This document shows positions 34,244 through 43,334 of a stretch of 54,432 nucleotides of DNA, piece after piece. The stretch comes from Oscillospiraceae bacterium. GTDB taxonomy: Bacteria; Bacillota; Clostridia; Oscillospirales; Ruminococcaceae. Numbering within the stretch: the stretch's first letter is position 1; each line of letters begins with the position of its first letter. A model generated the notes under the pieces. That model was not told where the DNA came from and did not search any database. It was given only the letters and a program-made list of their open reading frames with translations. The DNA lies in assembly GCA_020024475.1 (NCBI GenBank), contig JAHHTS010000008.1, positions 1 to 54,432 on the forward strand, read 5' to 3'. A program made the translations under genes and the position numbers.

Positions 34244-35020
34244 TTATTGTCTATCTTCTTCTATAAGAGTTTTTATAGCTTCAACTGCTATTTTTATTGC
34301 ACTTTCTGTGTCATGGTTGGTTTCATTAGGCAAACCAGCATCTACTCTTTCTTGATTCCAAACGCAAAGCATTACCGCACCTGCGCGAGCACCAAGTGTG
34401 GAGCAAACGGTAAATAGCGCCGCTGTCTCCATTTCACTGCCAAGGCATCCTCCTCGAATCCAAGCTTGCCATTTATTTTCAAGTTCGTACGAAACAGGCA
34501 TACGACTTGGTGAATGTTGTCCATAGAAACTGTCCTTACATTGTACAATACCTATGTGTGAACGCAATCCAAGTTTTTTAGCAGCTCCTTTTAATGCGGA
34601 TGAAACATCGAGATCAGCAACTGCCGGGAACTCAATAGGAAGATATTCTTTACTCGTCCCCTCCATACGAATTGCACCGGTAACAATGATGTTGTCGCCA
34701 GCAAGTACATCCATTTGCATGCCACCACAAGTACCTACGCGAATAAAATTATCTACACCAAGTTGATGTAATTCTTCAATGCATATAGCAGCAGATGGAC
34801 CACCAATACCAGTAGAAACGCAAAGAACTTTTTCACCTTTAAGCTCACCAATATATGAGTTATACTCTCTATTGTAAGAAATTTGATGAGCATTTTCGAA
34901 AAAAGCTGCAATTTTGGAAACGCGACCTGGATCACCAGGAAGAATTGCATATTTAGCTCCTTGTATGTCTTCTTTTGACAAATTGATATGATACATTTTT
35001 TCCGTATCTAATACTGCCAT
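34244..35020 (-). CDS. Nucleoside phosphorylase, probably uridine phosphorylase
   Basis: The 258-residue enzyme is of the PNP/UDP-I family, splitting nucleosides with phosphate into base and (deoxy)ribose-1-phosphate for salvage. It has AILPGDPGRVSKIAAFF (phosphate-binding Gly/Arg), STGIGGPSAAICIEEL, VGTCGG, and the ribose-binding GSEMETAALF near residue 190. The QCKDSFYGQHSP stretch and overall length fit uridine phosphorylase better than purine phosphorylase; this is an inference. It starts 26 bases after the ftsZ stop and is probably read from the ftsZ transcript. Confidence 0.87.
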   Translation of the reverse strand: MAVLDTEKMYHINLSKEDIQGAKYAILPGDPGRVSKIAAFFENAHQISYNREYNSYIGELKGEKVLCVSTGIGGPSAAICIEELHQLGVDNFIRVGTCGGMQMDVLAGDNIIVTGAIRMEGTSKEYLPIEFPAVADLDVSSALKGAAKKLGLRSHIGIVQCKDSFYGQHSPSRMPVSYELENKWQAWIRGGCLGSEMETAALFTVCSTLGARAGAVMLCVWNQERVDAGLPNETNHDTESAIKIAVEAIKTLIEEDRQ

Positions 35021-35046
35021 AGAACATTCTCCTTTACTATATAAAA

Positions 35047-36156
35047 TTATTTTCCGCTATTTTTTTTCAAAATACTTATTACGTCATTTAAATAATCATC
35101 GTCATTAAAAGAGTTTTTATCATCATTTTCGAACCAACGACTTACACCAAGATCATCTTTAATATGTGCAACTTCTGGTGTCTCTTTTGCCTGTTCTTCT
35201 TTTGAATCAAAACCTGTTGCAATAACTGTAATTTTAATTTCATCAACAAGATTTGTATCAAATGCAGCACCCCAAATAATATTTGCATCTTCGTCTGCTG
35301 AACTAGTTATAAGTGTTGCTGCTTCTTCTACTTCTTCAAGTCCAATATCTGGCGAAGAGGTAATTGAAATAATAACACCATGTGCAGAATTTATTGATGT
35401 TTCGAGGAGTGGTGACTGTATAGCCATCTGTGCTGCATCTTGAGCTTTATTGTCGCCAGTAGCACGTCCAACACCCATGTGTGCATATCCAGCATCTTTC
35501 ATAATTGAGCGTACGTCAGCAAAGTCTAAGTTAATAAATGAAGGAACGTTTATGAGCTCTGAAATTGATTCCACACCTTGTTTAAGTACATTATCAGCCA
35601 TTTCAAATGCATTTACTAGTGTAACTTTTTCCTCAGTTGCATATTTTAGTCTTTCGTTAGGAATAACAATAAGGCTGTCCACATTTTTCAAAAGATTAGA
35701 AATACCCGTCATAGCTGTTTTCATTTTTCTTTTGCCTTCGAAACCGAAAGGTTTTGTTACAATACCAACTGTGAGTATTCCCTGTTCTTTCGCAACTTCA
35801 GCAACAATAGGAGCAGCACCAGTACCAGTACCACCACCCATACCAGCTGTTATAAATACCATCTGGCAGCCTTTCAAGGCTGCTGCTATTTCATCTCTAC
35901 TTTCTTCAGCAGCCCTCTGACCAATATCAGGGTCTGCCCCTGCGCCACGACCTTTGGTAAGTTTTGCACCAAGCTGTACTTTCTGTGTAGCCTTTGATGT
36001 CAACAAAGCCTGTGCATCTGTATTCATAGATATAAATTCAACGCCTTTAAGACCAGATACTACCATTCTGTTAACGGCATTACCACCGCCACCACCTACA
36101 CCAATTACCTTGATATTGGTTGTGTTTTGCAATTCTTCATCCAAATAAAAGCTCAT
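35047..36156 (-). CDS. ftsZ: Cell division GTPase FtsZ
   Basis: FtsZ is the tubulin-like GTPase that forms the Z ring. The 369-residue protein has the N-terminal GGGGGNAVNR loop (21-30), the tubulin signature GMGGGTGTG (105-113), the T7 loop region NLDFADVRSIM, and a short variable linker. The C-terminal peptide reads DVISILKK, without the Pro and the aromatic residue of the usual D-I-P-x-F-L-R-x. This is the peptide that binds FtsA, SepF and EzrA; ftsA is absent here. It has its own promoter (36244-36272) in addition to read-through from ftsQ. Confidence 0.97.
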   Translation of the reverse strand: MSFYLDEELQNTTNIKVIGVGGGGGNAVNRMVVSGLKGVEFISMNTDAQALLTSKATQKVQLGAKLTKGRGAGADPDIGQRAAEESRDEIAAALKGCQMVFITAGMGGGTGTGAAPIVAEVAKEQGILTVGIVTKPFGFEGKRKMKTAMTGISNLLKNVDSLIVIPNERLKYATEEKVTLVNAFEMADNVLKQGVESISELINVPSFINLDFADVRSIMKDAGYAHMGVGRATGDNKAQDAAQMAIQSPLLETSINSAHGVIISITSSPDIGLEEVEEAATLITSSADEDANIIWGAAFDTNLVDEIKITVIATGFDSKEEQAKETPEVAHIKDDLGVSRWFENDDKNSFNDDDYLNDVISILKKNSGK

Positions 36157-36243
36157 TTTTTATTCCTCCACATTTACTGTTATCTATAAAAATATTCTGC
36201 AGTAACGCATAATAGATATTTATTTATATATTACATATTATTT

Positions 36244-36272
36244 ATAATATCAAATTCTTGTTTATTTTTCAA
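36244..36272 (-). promoter_or_regulatory. Promoter of ftsZ
   Basis: On the minus strand TTGAAA (36267-36272) and TATTAT (36244-36249) are 17 bases apart, and TG one base before the -10 adds an extended -10. The leader to ftsZ is about 80 bases. Confidence 0.75.
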
Positions 36273-36293
36273 TAATTTTTTATTGTCAAAAAC

Positions 36294-37202
36294 CTAATAA
36301 TTCGGTTTAAATATAGCGTTTCCGGCTTGTGTTGCATCAAGCACACCTATGTCTGTATCATTTAATTCATTTTGTAAAATATGATATGACATTTTTAGTT
36401 TATATTCGATATCTAGCATTGAACCAAGCTTAACTTCTATTCTACCGTCATACATAATAGAAACATAATTTTTTTCGCCAATAATTACACCAGTAACTTT
36501 ATCACAATTTTGATTTTTAAGCTTTTCGATAATATGTAAAATTAGATTTTTACTATCTTCATTTTCTATATTAGCAGATATTCTCACTAGACCATCCGGC
36601 ACAGCGGACTGCTCTATAAGATGCTTGAAATTTTGAGAATATATTACATAAGTTGATATTTCGTTTTCAACAGTTTCAGTATAATACGTTGGTACACTAT
36701 CTGTTATAGTTATCAAAATTTTATCGGGAAGTTTTCTACGAACTGTAACATTTTCTATATATGTAAATTCATTTGGTAAATTTTTTTCATAAAGTTGTGT
36801 ATCAACTTTAAAAATATTTTGTTCCAATGGTATCGCACAATAAGCAAGTATTTCGTCTTGATTATATCGCTCGCTTCCTACAACTTCTACATCTCTTACC
36901 ACAAAAAGTACTTTAAGAGAGATAAAGATACATATAAACAACAATATAATAAAAAGAATTGCTGTGGCTAAAAGGCGTCTGTTTTTTTGCTTTCTTATAT
37001 TCTTACGACTTTTTTTTCTATTTTGTGAAGTACTTGTTTGTTTTTTTAATTTTTTTTTATTTTTTTCAGTTGTAATGGTTTTGTTTTGTACATTTTGTAA
37101 AGGATATTCTATCATATTTACAGCTGCAACAGAATTTATCGGATTTTTTAATTCCGCACTTTTAACTGTTTTTTTATTTTTTCTATCTTTTGATTTTCCC
37201 AA
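36294..37202 (-). CDS. ftsQ: Cell division protein FtsQ/DivIB
   Basis: FtsQ/DivIB is a bitopic membrane protein that links FtsL and FtsB in the divisome. The 302-residue protein has a long basic cytoplasmic N-terminus rich in Lys, Asn and Arg (1-75), one helix (about 78-100), a POTRA domain (VRDVEVVGSERYNQDEI), and a beta domain reaching the C terminus. The basic tail fits the Gram-positive DivIB form. It starts 16 bases after the murG stop. Confidence 0.9.
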   Translation of the reverse strand: MGKSKDRKNKKTVKSAELKNPINSVAAVNMIEYPLQNVQNKTITTEKNKKKLKKQTSTSQNRKKSRKNIRKQKNRRLLATAILFIILLFICIFISLKVLFVVRDVEVVGSERYNQDEILAYCAIPLEQNIFKVDTQLYEKNLPNEFTYIENVTVRRKLPDKILITITDSVPTYYTETVENEISTYVIYSQNFKHLIEQSAVPDGLVRISANIENEDSKNLILHIIEKLKNQNCDKVTGVIIGEKNYVSIMYDGRIEVKLGSMLDIEYKLKMSYHILQNELNDTDIGVLDATQAGNAIFKPNY

Positions 37203-37218
37203 AACTTAAAATTCCTAA

Positions 37219-38322
37219 CTAAACTTTCAAATTAGAATAAATTATATCAAGGCAATCTGCCTTATAAGCTTGTTTTGCTTTTTCACCCATTAATCGTATT
37301 TTCGACACGTCAGAATAAAGGTTATCGAAGGCTTCTACAATTGATTTTTGATTCAAGTCTTTCTCTTCTATCATAACCGCAGAACCAATATCAGAAAGGA
37401 CTTTTCCGTTATAATATTGATGATTTTCAGATACATTAGGAGAAGGTATTAGAATCGACGCCTTTCCTATACATGAGATTTCTGATATTGTAAGAGCTCC
37501 ACAACGACTAATCACTATATCAGATGCAGCCATATACTTAGGAATATCATATAAATATTCAAATACTTTAAGATTTTCAGATTGTTTAATATTATTGCTA
37601 GTAAGAAAGCTTTCAAATTCTCCTTCATCATAACGACCTACAACATGATAATGTACAATATTTTCGTTGCCGTTGTTATGCAAAACAAGACTCTTCATTG
37701 CGTCATTTATTGCTTTAGCACCCAATGAACCGCCAAAAGAAAGTATTACTGTCTTTCCTTCAACTCCTAATTGTTTTCTTGACAATTCAACATTAGCTTC
37801 TTGAATCTCTCTTCTTACTGGATTGCCGCAAACAATGCATTTTTCAGGATTATACATATATTTTTTTGCTTTTTCAGTAGCAAGAAAAACTTTATTTACT
37901 GATTTTGAAAGTATTTTATTGGTTACTCCTGGAAATGCATTTTGTTCATGTATAGCAGTAAATATGCCCATTTTACTTGCTTGAAGAACTATAGGTCCAG
38001 ATACATATCCTCCTGTGCCTATAACTATATCTGGTCGAAAGTCATTTATAATTTTTCTTGCTTTGCTATAAGAAAAAACAAGATTTTTGATTGTGACAAT
38101 ATTCCTAACAATATTTTTCATTGTTAATTTTCGCTGAAAACCTGTCACTTCTATATGTCTAAAACCATATCCAGCCTTAGTGACCAGATTATATTCCATA
38201 CCAGATTTTCTACCTACAAATATAATTTCTGAATTTGGATTGTGTTCTTTTATGTTTTGTGCTATCGCAAGTCCTGGATTTATGTGACCTGCTGTGCCTC
38301 CTGCTGCAATAATTACTTTCAT
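37219..38322 (-). CDS. murG: UDP-GlcNAc:lipid I N-acetylglucosaminyltransferase MurG
   Basis: MurG adds GlcNAc to lipid I to give lipid II, on the inner face of the membrane. The 367-residue GT28 enzyme has the N-terminal GGTAGHINPGLAIA loop (8-21), the TGGYVSGP motif, the GGSLGAKAIND hinge (about 174-184), and the C-terminal donor-binding SRCGALTISE followed by IPSPNVSENHQYYN. It follows ftsW with a 1-base gap. Confidence 0.97.
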   Translation of the reverse strand: MKVIIAAGGTAGHINPGLAIAQNIKEHNPNSEIIFVGRKSGMEYNLVTKAGYGFRHIEVTGFQRKLTMKNIVRNIVTIKNLVFSYSKARKIINDFRPDIVIGTGGYVSGPIVLQASKMGIFTAIHEQNAFPGVTNKILSKSVNKVFLATEKAKKYMYNPEKCIVCGNPVRREIQEANVELSRKQLGVEGKTVILSFGGSLGAKAINDAMKSLVLHNNGNENIVHYHVVGRYDEGEFESFLTSNNIKQSENLKVFEYLYDIPKYMAASDIVISRCGALTISEISCIGKASILIPSPNVSENHQYYNGKVLSDIGSAVMIEEKDLNQKSIVEAFDNLYSDVSKIRLMGEKAKQAYKADCLDIIYSNLKV

Positions 38323-38323
38323 A

Positions 38324-39499
38324 TCATTCGCCCCTATTTAAATTTGCTGATCGTGAAACCGATAATACGACACCTATTTCACCAAGTATCATAAGTAGTG
38401 ATGTACCACCTTCTGAAAAGAATGGAAGTGAAATACCTGTGTTTGGTATAGTACCCGTGGCAACTGCTACATTTAAAAAAGCCTGAAGACATATCTGTGA
38501 AATAATACCTACTACAAGCATAGCGCCATACTTATCTTTAGCTCTTACTGCTATATAAATTCCTCTTAAAAACAACATAACGAATAGTGCAATAACCATT
38601 ACACCACCTACAAAGCCTAATTCTTCACAAATTATAGCGAATATAAAGTCGTTTTGTCCTTCAGGCAAATGTAAATGTTTTTGTCTGCTATTACCTAGTC
38701 CTAGGCCAAATAAGCCACCACTACCTACTGCTAACTTTCCCATATAACTTTGGTATCCGGCATTAGATAAATCGTTTTCTGGATGAAGCCAGTTGTCTAT
38801 TCTTACTGATGCATAATGGATAGACTCTGGGAAAATTATCAATACCCGAATAATTCCAGCTACAAGAAGACCAAATCCTATAAAAAACCATTTTACATCA
38901 CAGCCGCCCACAAACATCATTATAGCACCAACGGTACATATAATTACGATACCTGAAAGATGAGGCTCGAAAAACAAAAGTATTACAATGGATACTAAAA
39001 CAATCAAAAATGGAACAATACCATACTGGAACTCTTTCATTTTATCATAGTTTTTTTCAATCATATTAGCAAAAACAACAACTATTACAAATTTTGCAAT
39101 TTCAGAAGGTTGAAAAGTACCTACATGTTCAATAACAATCCATCGATGACAGCCATTATAATCCGGCATAAATAAAACTACTACCAGCATTATATATACT
39201 ACTGCCATAAGAAATTTTATATAGTTTTTATAAATATGATAATCAATTTTTGATGCAATCAACATAGCTACAACGCCTATTGCAGCAAAAACGGCTTGGT
39301 CTCTTATATAGTGAAGACTGTCCCCATGAAAGCGATAAATGCCATAAACATAGCTTGCAGAATATAACATCACTAAGCCAAAGGCCAAAAGTATAAAAGT
39401 AATGAGCAACAATGGCATATCTAATTTTGCGCCTTTCTGATTAAAAACATTACCTTTTAATATTTTAAATTTTGATTTTCCTTTCGCTTTATTTGCCAA
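38324..39499 (-). CDS. ftsW: FtsW/RodA/SpoVE family glycosyltransferase
   Basis: SEDS-family membrane enzymes polymerise lipid II into glycan strands together with a class B PBP. The 391-residue protein has ten hydrophobic helices and the SEDS motifs: HRWI near residue 118, QPSEIAKF (a conserved Glu/Lys region), the large loop GLGLGNSRQKHLHLPEGQNDFIFA (positions about 265-289, with conserved Asp), and GISLPFFSEGGTSLL at the end. Its place beside murG and a SpoVD-type PBP fits FtsW or SpoVE; both labels are used for this position in Clostridia. Confidence 0.94.
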   Translation of the reverse strand: MANKAKGKSKFKILKGNVFNQKGAKLDMPLLLITFILLAFGLVMLYSASYVYGIYRFHGDSLHYIRDQAVFAAIGVVAMLIASKIDYHIYKNYIKFLMAVVYIMLVVVLFMPDYNGCHRWIVIEHVGTFQPSEIAKFVIVVVFANMIEKNYDKMKEFQYGIVPFLIVLVSIVILLFFEPHLSGIVIICTVGAIMMFVGGCDVKWFFIGFGLLVAGIIRVLIIFPESIHYASVRIDNWLHPENDLSNAGYQSYMGKLAVGSGGLFGLGLGNSRQKHLHLPEGQNDFIFAIICEELGFVGGVMVIALFVMLFLRGIYIAVRAKDKYGAMLVVGIISQICLQAFLNVAVATGTIPNTGISLPFFSEGGTSLLMILGEIGVVLSVSRSANLNRGE

Positions 39500-39523
39500 A
39501 GTACAGTCCTCTTTTCTTGTTAA

Positions 39524-40522
39524 TTAATATCCCAAATACGCTATCACTGCAAATATCGCTTGTATAGCTGTAAAAACAGAAACAATTTTAACTTCGCTCC
39601 AACCACTCATTTCAAAATGATGGTGAATCGGGCTCATCTTAAAAATTCTCTTACCATGTGTAATTTTAAAATAAGAAACCTGAATTACAACGCTCATTGC
39701 TTCACAGATATAAATTATACCAAGAAAAACAATAATTTCAGGCCTATTTATAGCCCATGCCATAGATACTACTGCACCACCAAGAAACATACTGCCTGTA
39801 TCACCCATAAAAACTTTTGCAGGGTAAAAATTCCAAGCAAGAAAACCAGCACAAGCACCAGCGATGCCTACTGCGAAAAGGGCGTTGGTGTAATATCCAT
39901 AAGCAGCTGAAATAATCATAAAACCTAGGGCTACGATAAAAGTTACAGATGAACAGAGTCCATCAATACCATCTGTAAGATTTACAGCATTAACCATAAA
40001 GATTATACCTAAAAATACTATTGGATAATATAACAAGCCCAAATCAAATCCTATATTTGTAAATGGAATTTGTACAAAGGTTGAAATATGTCCTATATAG
40101 TATTGTCCATAAAGAAATGCTGCTGTAATAAATACTTGACCTACTATTTTGTATCTTGCTTTAAGCCCAAGATTTCGTTTTTTTACAACTTTTATGTAGT
40201 CATCAACAAATCCTATTAGTCCAAATCCTAAAGCTGTCAACATGCTTATTGAAATACTTATAATTTGTATTTGACCGTCAAGTGTTTTAAGTTCACTTAA
40301 AAGCAAATAAAATCCACCACAAGCCCCTAGTATACTGCCTAAATAAAACATTAACCCACCCATTGTAGGCGTTCCTTGTTTTGCATGGTGCCATGTAGGT
40401 CCTATTTCTTTTATTGTCTGTCCAAATTTTAACTTTTTAAGCCATGGAATAAGAACGAATCCACTCAACACTGTTATTGAAAAAGCTAAAATTCCTGTAA
40501 TTAAAAATGAAATCCTTATCAT
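39524..40522 (-). CDS. mraY: Phospho-MurNAc-pentapeptide transferase MraY
   Basis: MraY makes lipid I from UDP-MurNAc-pentapeptide and undecaprenyl phosphate. The 332-residue protein has about ten helices, the cytoplasmic loop GPTWHHAKQGTPTMGG, the double Asp FVDDYIK, AVNLTDGIDGL, FMGDTGSM, and the final His cluster SPIHHHFEMSG. All are catalytic or Mg-binding motifs of the family. It is followed after 24 bases by ftsW, where murD commonly sits. Confidence 0.97.
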   Translation of the reverse strand: MIRISFLITGILAFSITVLSGFVLIPWLKKLKFGQTIKEIGPTWHHAKQGTPTMGGLMFYLGSILGACGGFYLLLSELKTLDGQIQIISISISMLTALGFGLIGFVDDYIKVVKKRNLGLKARYKIVGQVFITAAFLYGQYYIGHISTFVQIPFTNIGFDLGLLYYPIVFLGIIFMVNAVNLTDGIDGLCSSVTFIVALGFMIISAAYGYYTNALFAVGIAGACAGFLAWNFYPAKVFMGDTGSMFLGGAVVSMAWAINRPEIIVFLGIIYICEAMSVVIQVSYFKITHGKRIFKMSPIHHHFEMSGWSEVKIVSVFTAIQAIFAVIAYLGY

Positions 40523-40524
40523 AA

Positions 40525-41877
40525 CTACTCCCTGTTTTCATATACCTGATTGATTATATCTTCAAACCGCATACTACGGCTTGCTTTAAACACAATACTA
40601 TCGCCTTTTTTTATATTCTCAATAATATAGTCTCCCAATTCTTTCTTACTGTTAAAATTCAAGGAATTTTCTCCAAAACCACGGCAAATATCTTTTGCCC
40701 TCTCACCGTAAGTCCACATAAAATCTATCCCTTTTTCTTTTGCATACTTTCCTACAAAATAATGAAGTTTCTCACTGTCATCTCCTAGTTCAAGCATATC
40801 ACCCAAAACAGTAATTGTTCTTCCTGTTGATATACTTTTAAGAGTATCTATTGCAGCTTTCATTGAATCTGGAGCTGCATTATAGCAGTCTTCAACAAAA
40901 ACAATTCCGTCTTTTTCTACAAACTTTTGTCTTTGACCTGAAACCTCATATCCTGCAAGATTTTCAGCAACGCTCTTGGCATCAAATCCTAATCGAGTGA
41001 CAACTGTATACGCCGAAATTGCATTCATAACATTGTGAGTTCCAACAGTTGGAATAACAGCATCAATTTTTCCATTAATTTTATCAACTATTGTAAAATA
41101 TGTGTTTCTTCCTACTTGTTTTATATTTTCAGCAACAACATCTGAATTTTTATTATTGATTCCAAAATAGTAAATATTTTTTATTCTTTCAATTTCTGCA
41201 ATCGAAAGATAGTCATCATCACCATTCAAAACAAGTATTCCATTTTCATCCATACCATCGCAAATTTCAAGTTTAGCTTTTAAAATATTCTCTCTGGTTT
41301 TTAGTCTTTCTAAGTGTGAAATACCTATACATGTTATAACTGCAGCTTTCGGTCTTGCTGCATTGGAAAGCTTATGTACATCTCCCAAAGCCTCCATACC
41401 CATTTCAAGTACAGCATATCTATCATTTTTAGTAAATCTATAAATTGTATTCGGCATTCCTAGTTCATTATTTTGATTTCCATTAGTTTTTACAGTTGGG
41501 GCAAATGGAGATATGGCAGCATAAATAAAATCTTTTGTTGTTGTTTTTCCCATACTTCCTGTTACACCTATTATATCTATATCATACTTATCACGAACAT
41601 TTGCACCCATTTTAATGCTTGCATCCAGTACATTAGGCACTACAACCTGCATATCTTGTGGGATATTATCTATATAATTCTCTGTAACAATAAATCGTGC
41701 GCCTTTTTCAATCGCACTTTTCGCATAATTTTCTCCATTTACTTTCTCACCTTTAATTGCAAGAAAAACGCTATTATCTTCTACATTTCTTGAATCTGAT
41801 GTAACAAGATTTACATAGCAATCTTTTACAGGTTTAGCAAATCCTTTTACAAGCTGTGATAGTAATATTGCATCCAT
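40525..41877 (-). CDS. murF: MurF, UDP-MurNAc-tripeptide:D-Ala-D-Ala ligase
   Basis: MurF adds D-Ala-D-Ala to the UDP-MurNAc-tripeptide in the cytoplasm. The protein has an N-terminal UDP-binding domain (SDSRNVEDNSVF), the ATP loop GSMGKTT (107-113), YAVLEMG, ITCIGISHLE and a C-terminal domain with EDCYNAAPDSM. A longer reading starts 13 codons upstream (41916) and overlaps murE by 38 bases. I prefer this ATG because GAGGAAA lies 7 bases before it and the length (450 residues) fits the family. It follows murE by one base. Confidence 0.94.
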   Translation of the reverse strand: MDAILLSQLVKGFAKPVKDCYVNLVTSDSRNVEDNSVFLAIKGEKVNGENYAKSAIEKGARFIVTENYIDNIPQDMQVVVPNVLDASIKMGANVRDKYDIDIIGVTGSMGKTTTKDFIYAAISPFAPTVKTNGNQNNELGMPNTIYRFTKNDRYAVLEMGMEALGDVHKLSNAARPKAAVITCIGISHLERLKTRENILKAKLEICDGMDENGILVLNGDDDYLSIAEIERIKNIYYFGINNKNSDVVAENIKQVGRNTYFTIVDKINGKIDAVIPTVGTHNVMNAISAYTVVTRLGFDAKSVAENLAGYEVSGQRQKFVEKDGIVFVEDCYNAAPDSMKAAIDTLKSISTGRTITVLGDMLELGDDSEKLHYFVGKYAKEKGIDFMWTYGERAKDICRGFGENSLNFNSKKELGDYIIENIKKGDSIVFKASRSMRFEDIINQVYENRE

Positions 41878-41878
41878 A

Positions 41879-43324
41879 TTAGTTTCCTCTGCTGTATTTT
41901 TCCATAAATTTTTCAACTATTTCATGCTCATCAAGATATACAGTTACACCATTAAGCACTTGATAATCTTCGTGTCCCTTACCACACAAAATAAGGGTTT
42001 CTCCCGGCTTTAACATACTAAGTGCTGTGTTTATAGCTTTTCTTCTATCTACCTCAGCGATGTATGGTATATTTTTGTCCTCGAAATATCCTTTTATACC
42101 GTCAATAATTGATTGTGGGTCTTCCTTTCGTGGATTGTCGCTAGTAAGTACAACAAAATCAGCATATTTAGATACAGCCTCTGCCATAGGTTTGCGTTTA
42201 GCTGCATCTCGTTCACCTGCGCAACCAAACAAAACTATAAATCTATTTTTTACAAATGGTCTTAAACTAGAAAGTATATTTTCAAGTCCATCACCAGTAT
42301 GAGCAAAATCACAAATTACAGTAAATGGTTCTTTAACTAAAATTTCACAACGGCCCCTGACACCTTTTACATTTGATAATGCTTTTGTTACACTTTTTTC
42401 ACTAAATCCTAACGTAATACATACAAGTGCTGCACCTATTGCATTGTGAACCGAATATTCACCTGGCATTGGAAAATTAATACGATTTATATTTTCTTTA
42501 CTTACAAGCATAAATTTAACACTATTTTGAGTAAACTCAATATTTTTAGCTGTATAATCAGCTTCATCTTTTTTTGCTGAAAAAGTAATTAAATTTTTTT
42601 CCGAATATCTTTCAATGATTTTTTTACTATAAGAATCATCGTAATTTATAACAATATTCCTTGAGTTTTCAAATAGCAAACATTTTGCATTAAAATAATT
42701 TTCCATTGTTTTATGATAGTCAAGGTGGTCTTGAGTAAGATTTGTGAAAACTGCTACATCATAAGTGATGCCATAGAGTCTTTGTTGAACCAATGCTTGA
42801 CTAGAAACTTCCATAACCACATATTCGCATCCAGATTTATACATTTGACTCAATAGCGCATTAAGTTCATAAGGTTGTGGAGTTGTAAACTTTGCAGGGA
42901 TAATTTGCTGATCAATCATGTTCTGAACTGTGCCCATGAGACCAACTTTTTTACCGTGCTGTTCAAGAAGATCTTTTATCAAAAATGCTGATGTAGTTTT
43001 ACCATTTGTACCTGTTATTCCTATCATCTTCATTTTTTTTGCTGGATTTCCAAAAAAATTACTACACATAAGTGAGTATGCTTTTCGGCTATCTTTAACA
43101 ATAATTTGATTCTCTAGTCCCATATCATGTTGTACTACAACAAGTTTTGCCCCTAGCTCTATTGCTCTTGTTGCAAACATATGTCCATCAAAAGAGTTTC
43201 CTTTGCTTGCTACAAATACACAGCCCGTTCTTACCTTACGTGAATCATCCGTTATAAAATCCGTATCAAAATCTTTTAAAACTCCTTGATATTCGACATC
43301 TTTAAGAACTGACTTAATGTTCAT
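41879..43324 (-). CDS. murE: MurE, UDP-MurNAc-dipeptide ligase (meso-DAP type)
   Basis: MurE adds the third amino acid of the peptidoglycan stem. The 481-residue protein has SDDSRKV-type N-terminal domain motifs (TDDSRKVRTG), GTNGKTT (105-111), VMEVSSQAL, DYAH-like DFAHTGDGL, and DNPR at 396-399. DNPR is the specificity motif for meso-diaminopimelate, so the wall is predicted to be the A1-gamma, DAP type and not L-Lys. It is preceded by the PBP gene after 10 bases. Confidence 0.96.
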   Translation of the reverse strand: MNIKSVLKDVEYQGVLKDFDTDFITDDSRKVRTGCVFVASKGNSFDGHMFATRAIELGAKLVVVQHDMGLENQIIVKDSRKAYSLMCSNFFGNPAKKMKMIGITGTNGKTTSAFLIKDLLEQHGKKVGLMGTVQNMIDQQIIPAKFTTPQPYELNALLSQMYKSGCEYVVMEVSSQALVQQRLYGITYDVAVFTNLTQDHLDYHKTMENYFNAKCLLFENSRNIVINYDDSYSKKIIERYSEKNLITFSAKKDEADYTAKNIEFTQNSVKFMLVSKENINRINFPMPGEYSVHNAIGAALVCITLGFSEKSVTKALSNVKGVRGRCEILVKEPFTVICDFAHTGDGLENILSSLRPFVKNRFIVLFGCAGERDAAKRKPMAEAVSKYADFVVLTSDNPRKEDPQSIIDGIKGYFEDKNIPYIAEVDRRKAINTALSMLKPGETLILCGKGHEDYQVLNGVTVYLDEHEIVEKFMEKYSRGN

Positions 43325-43334
43325 AATTCCTCCA

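Noticed and set aside
35450..35920. Plus-strand frame of 156 codons over ftsZ
   Set aside because: It is an antisense shadow of the highly conserved ftsZ, with no start signal or recognisable domain.
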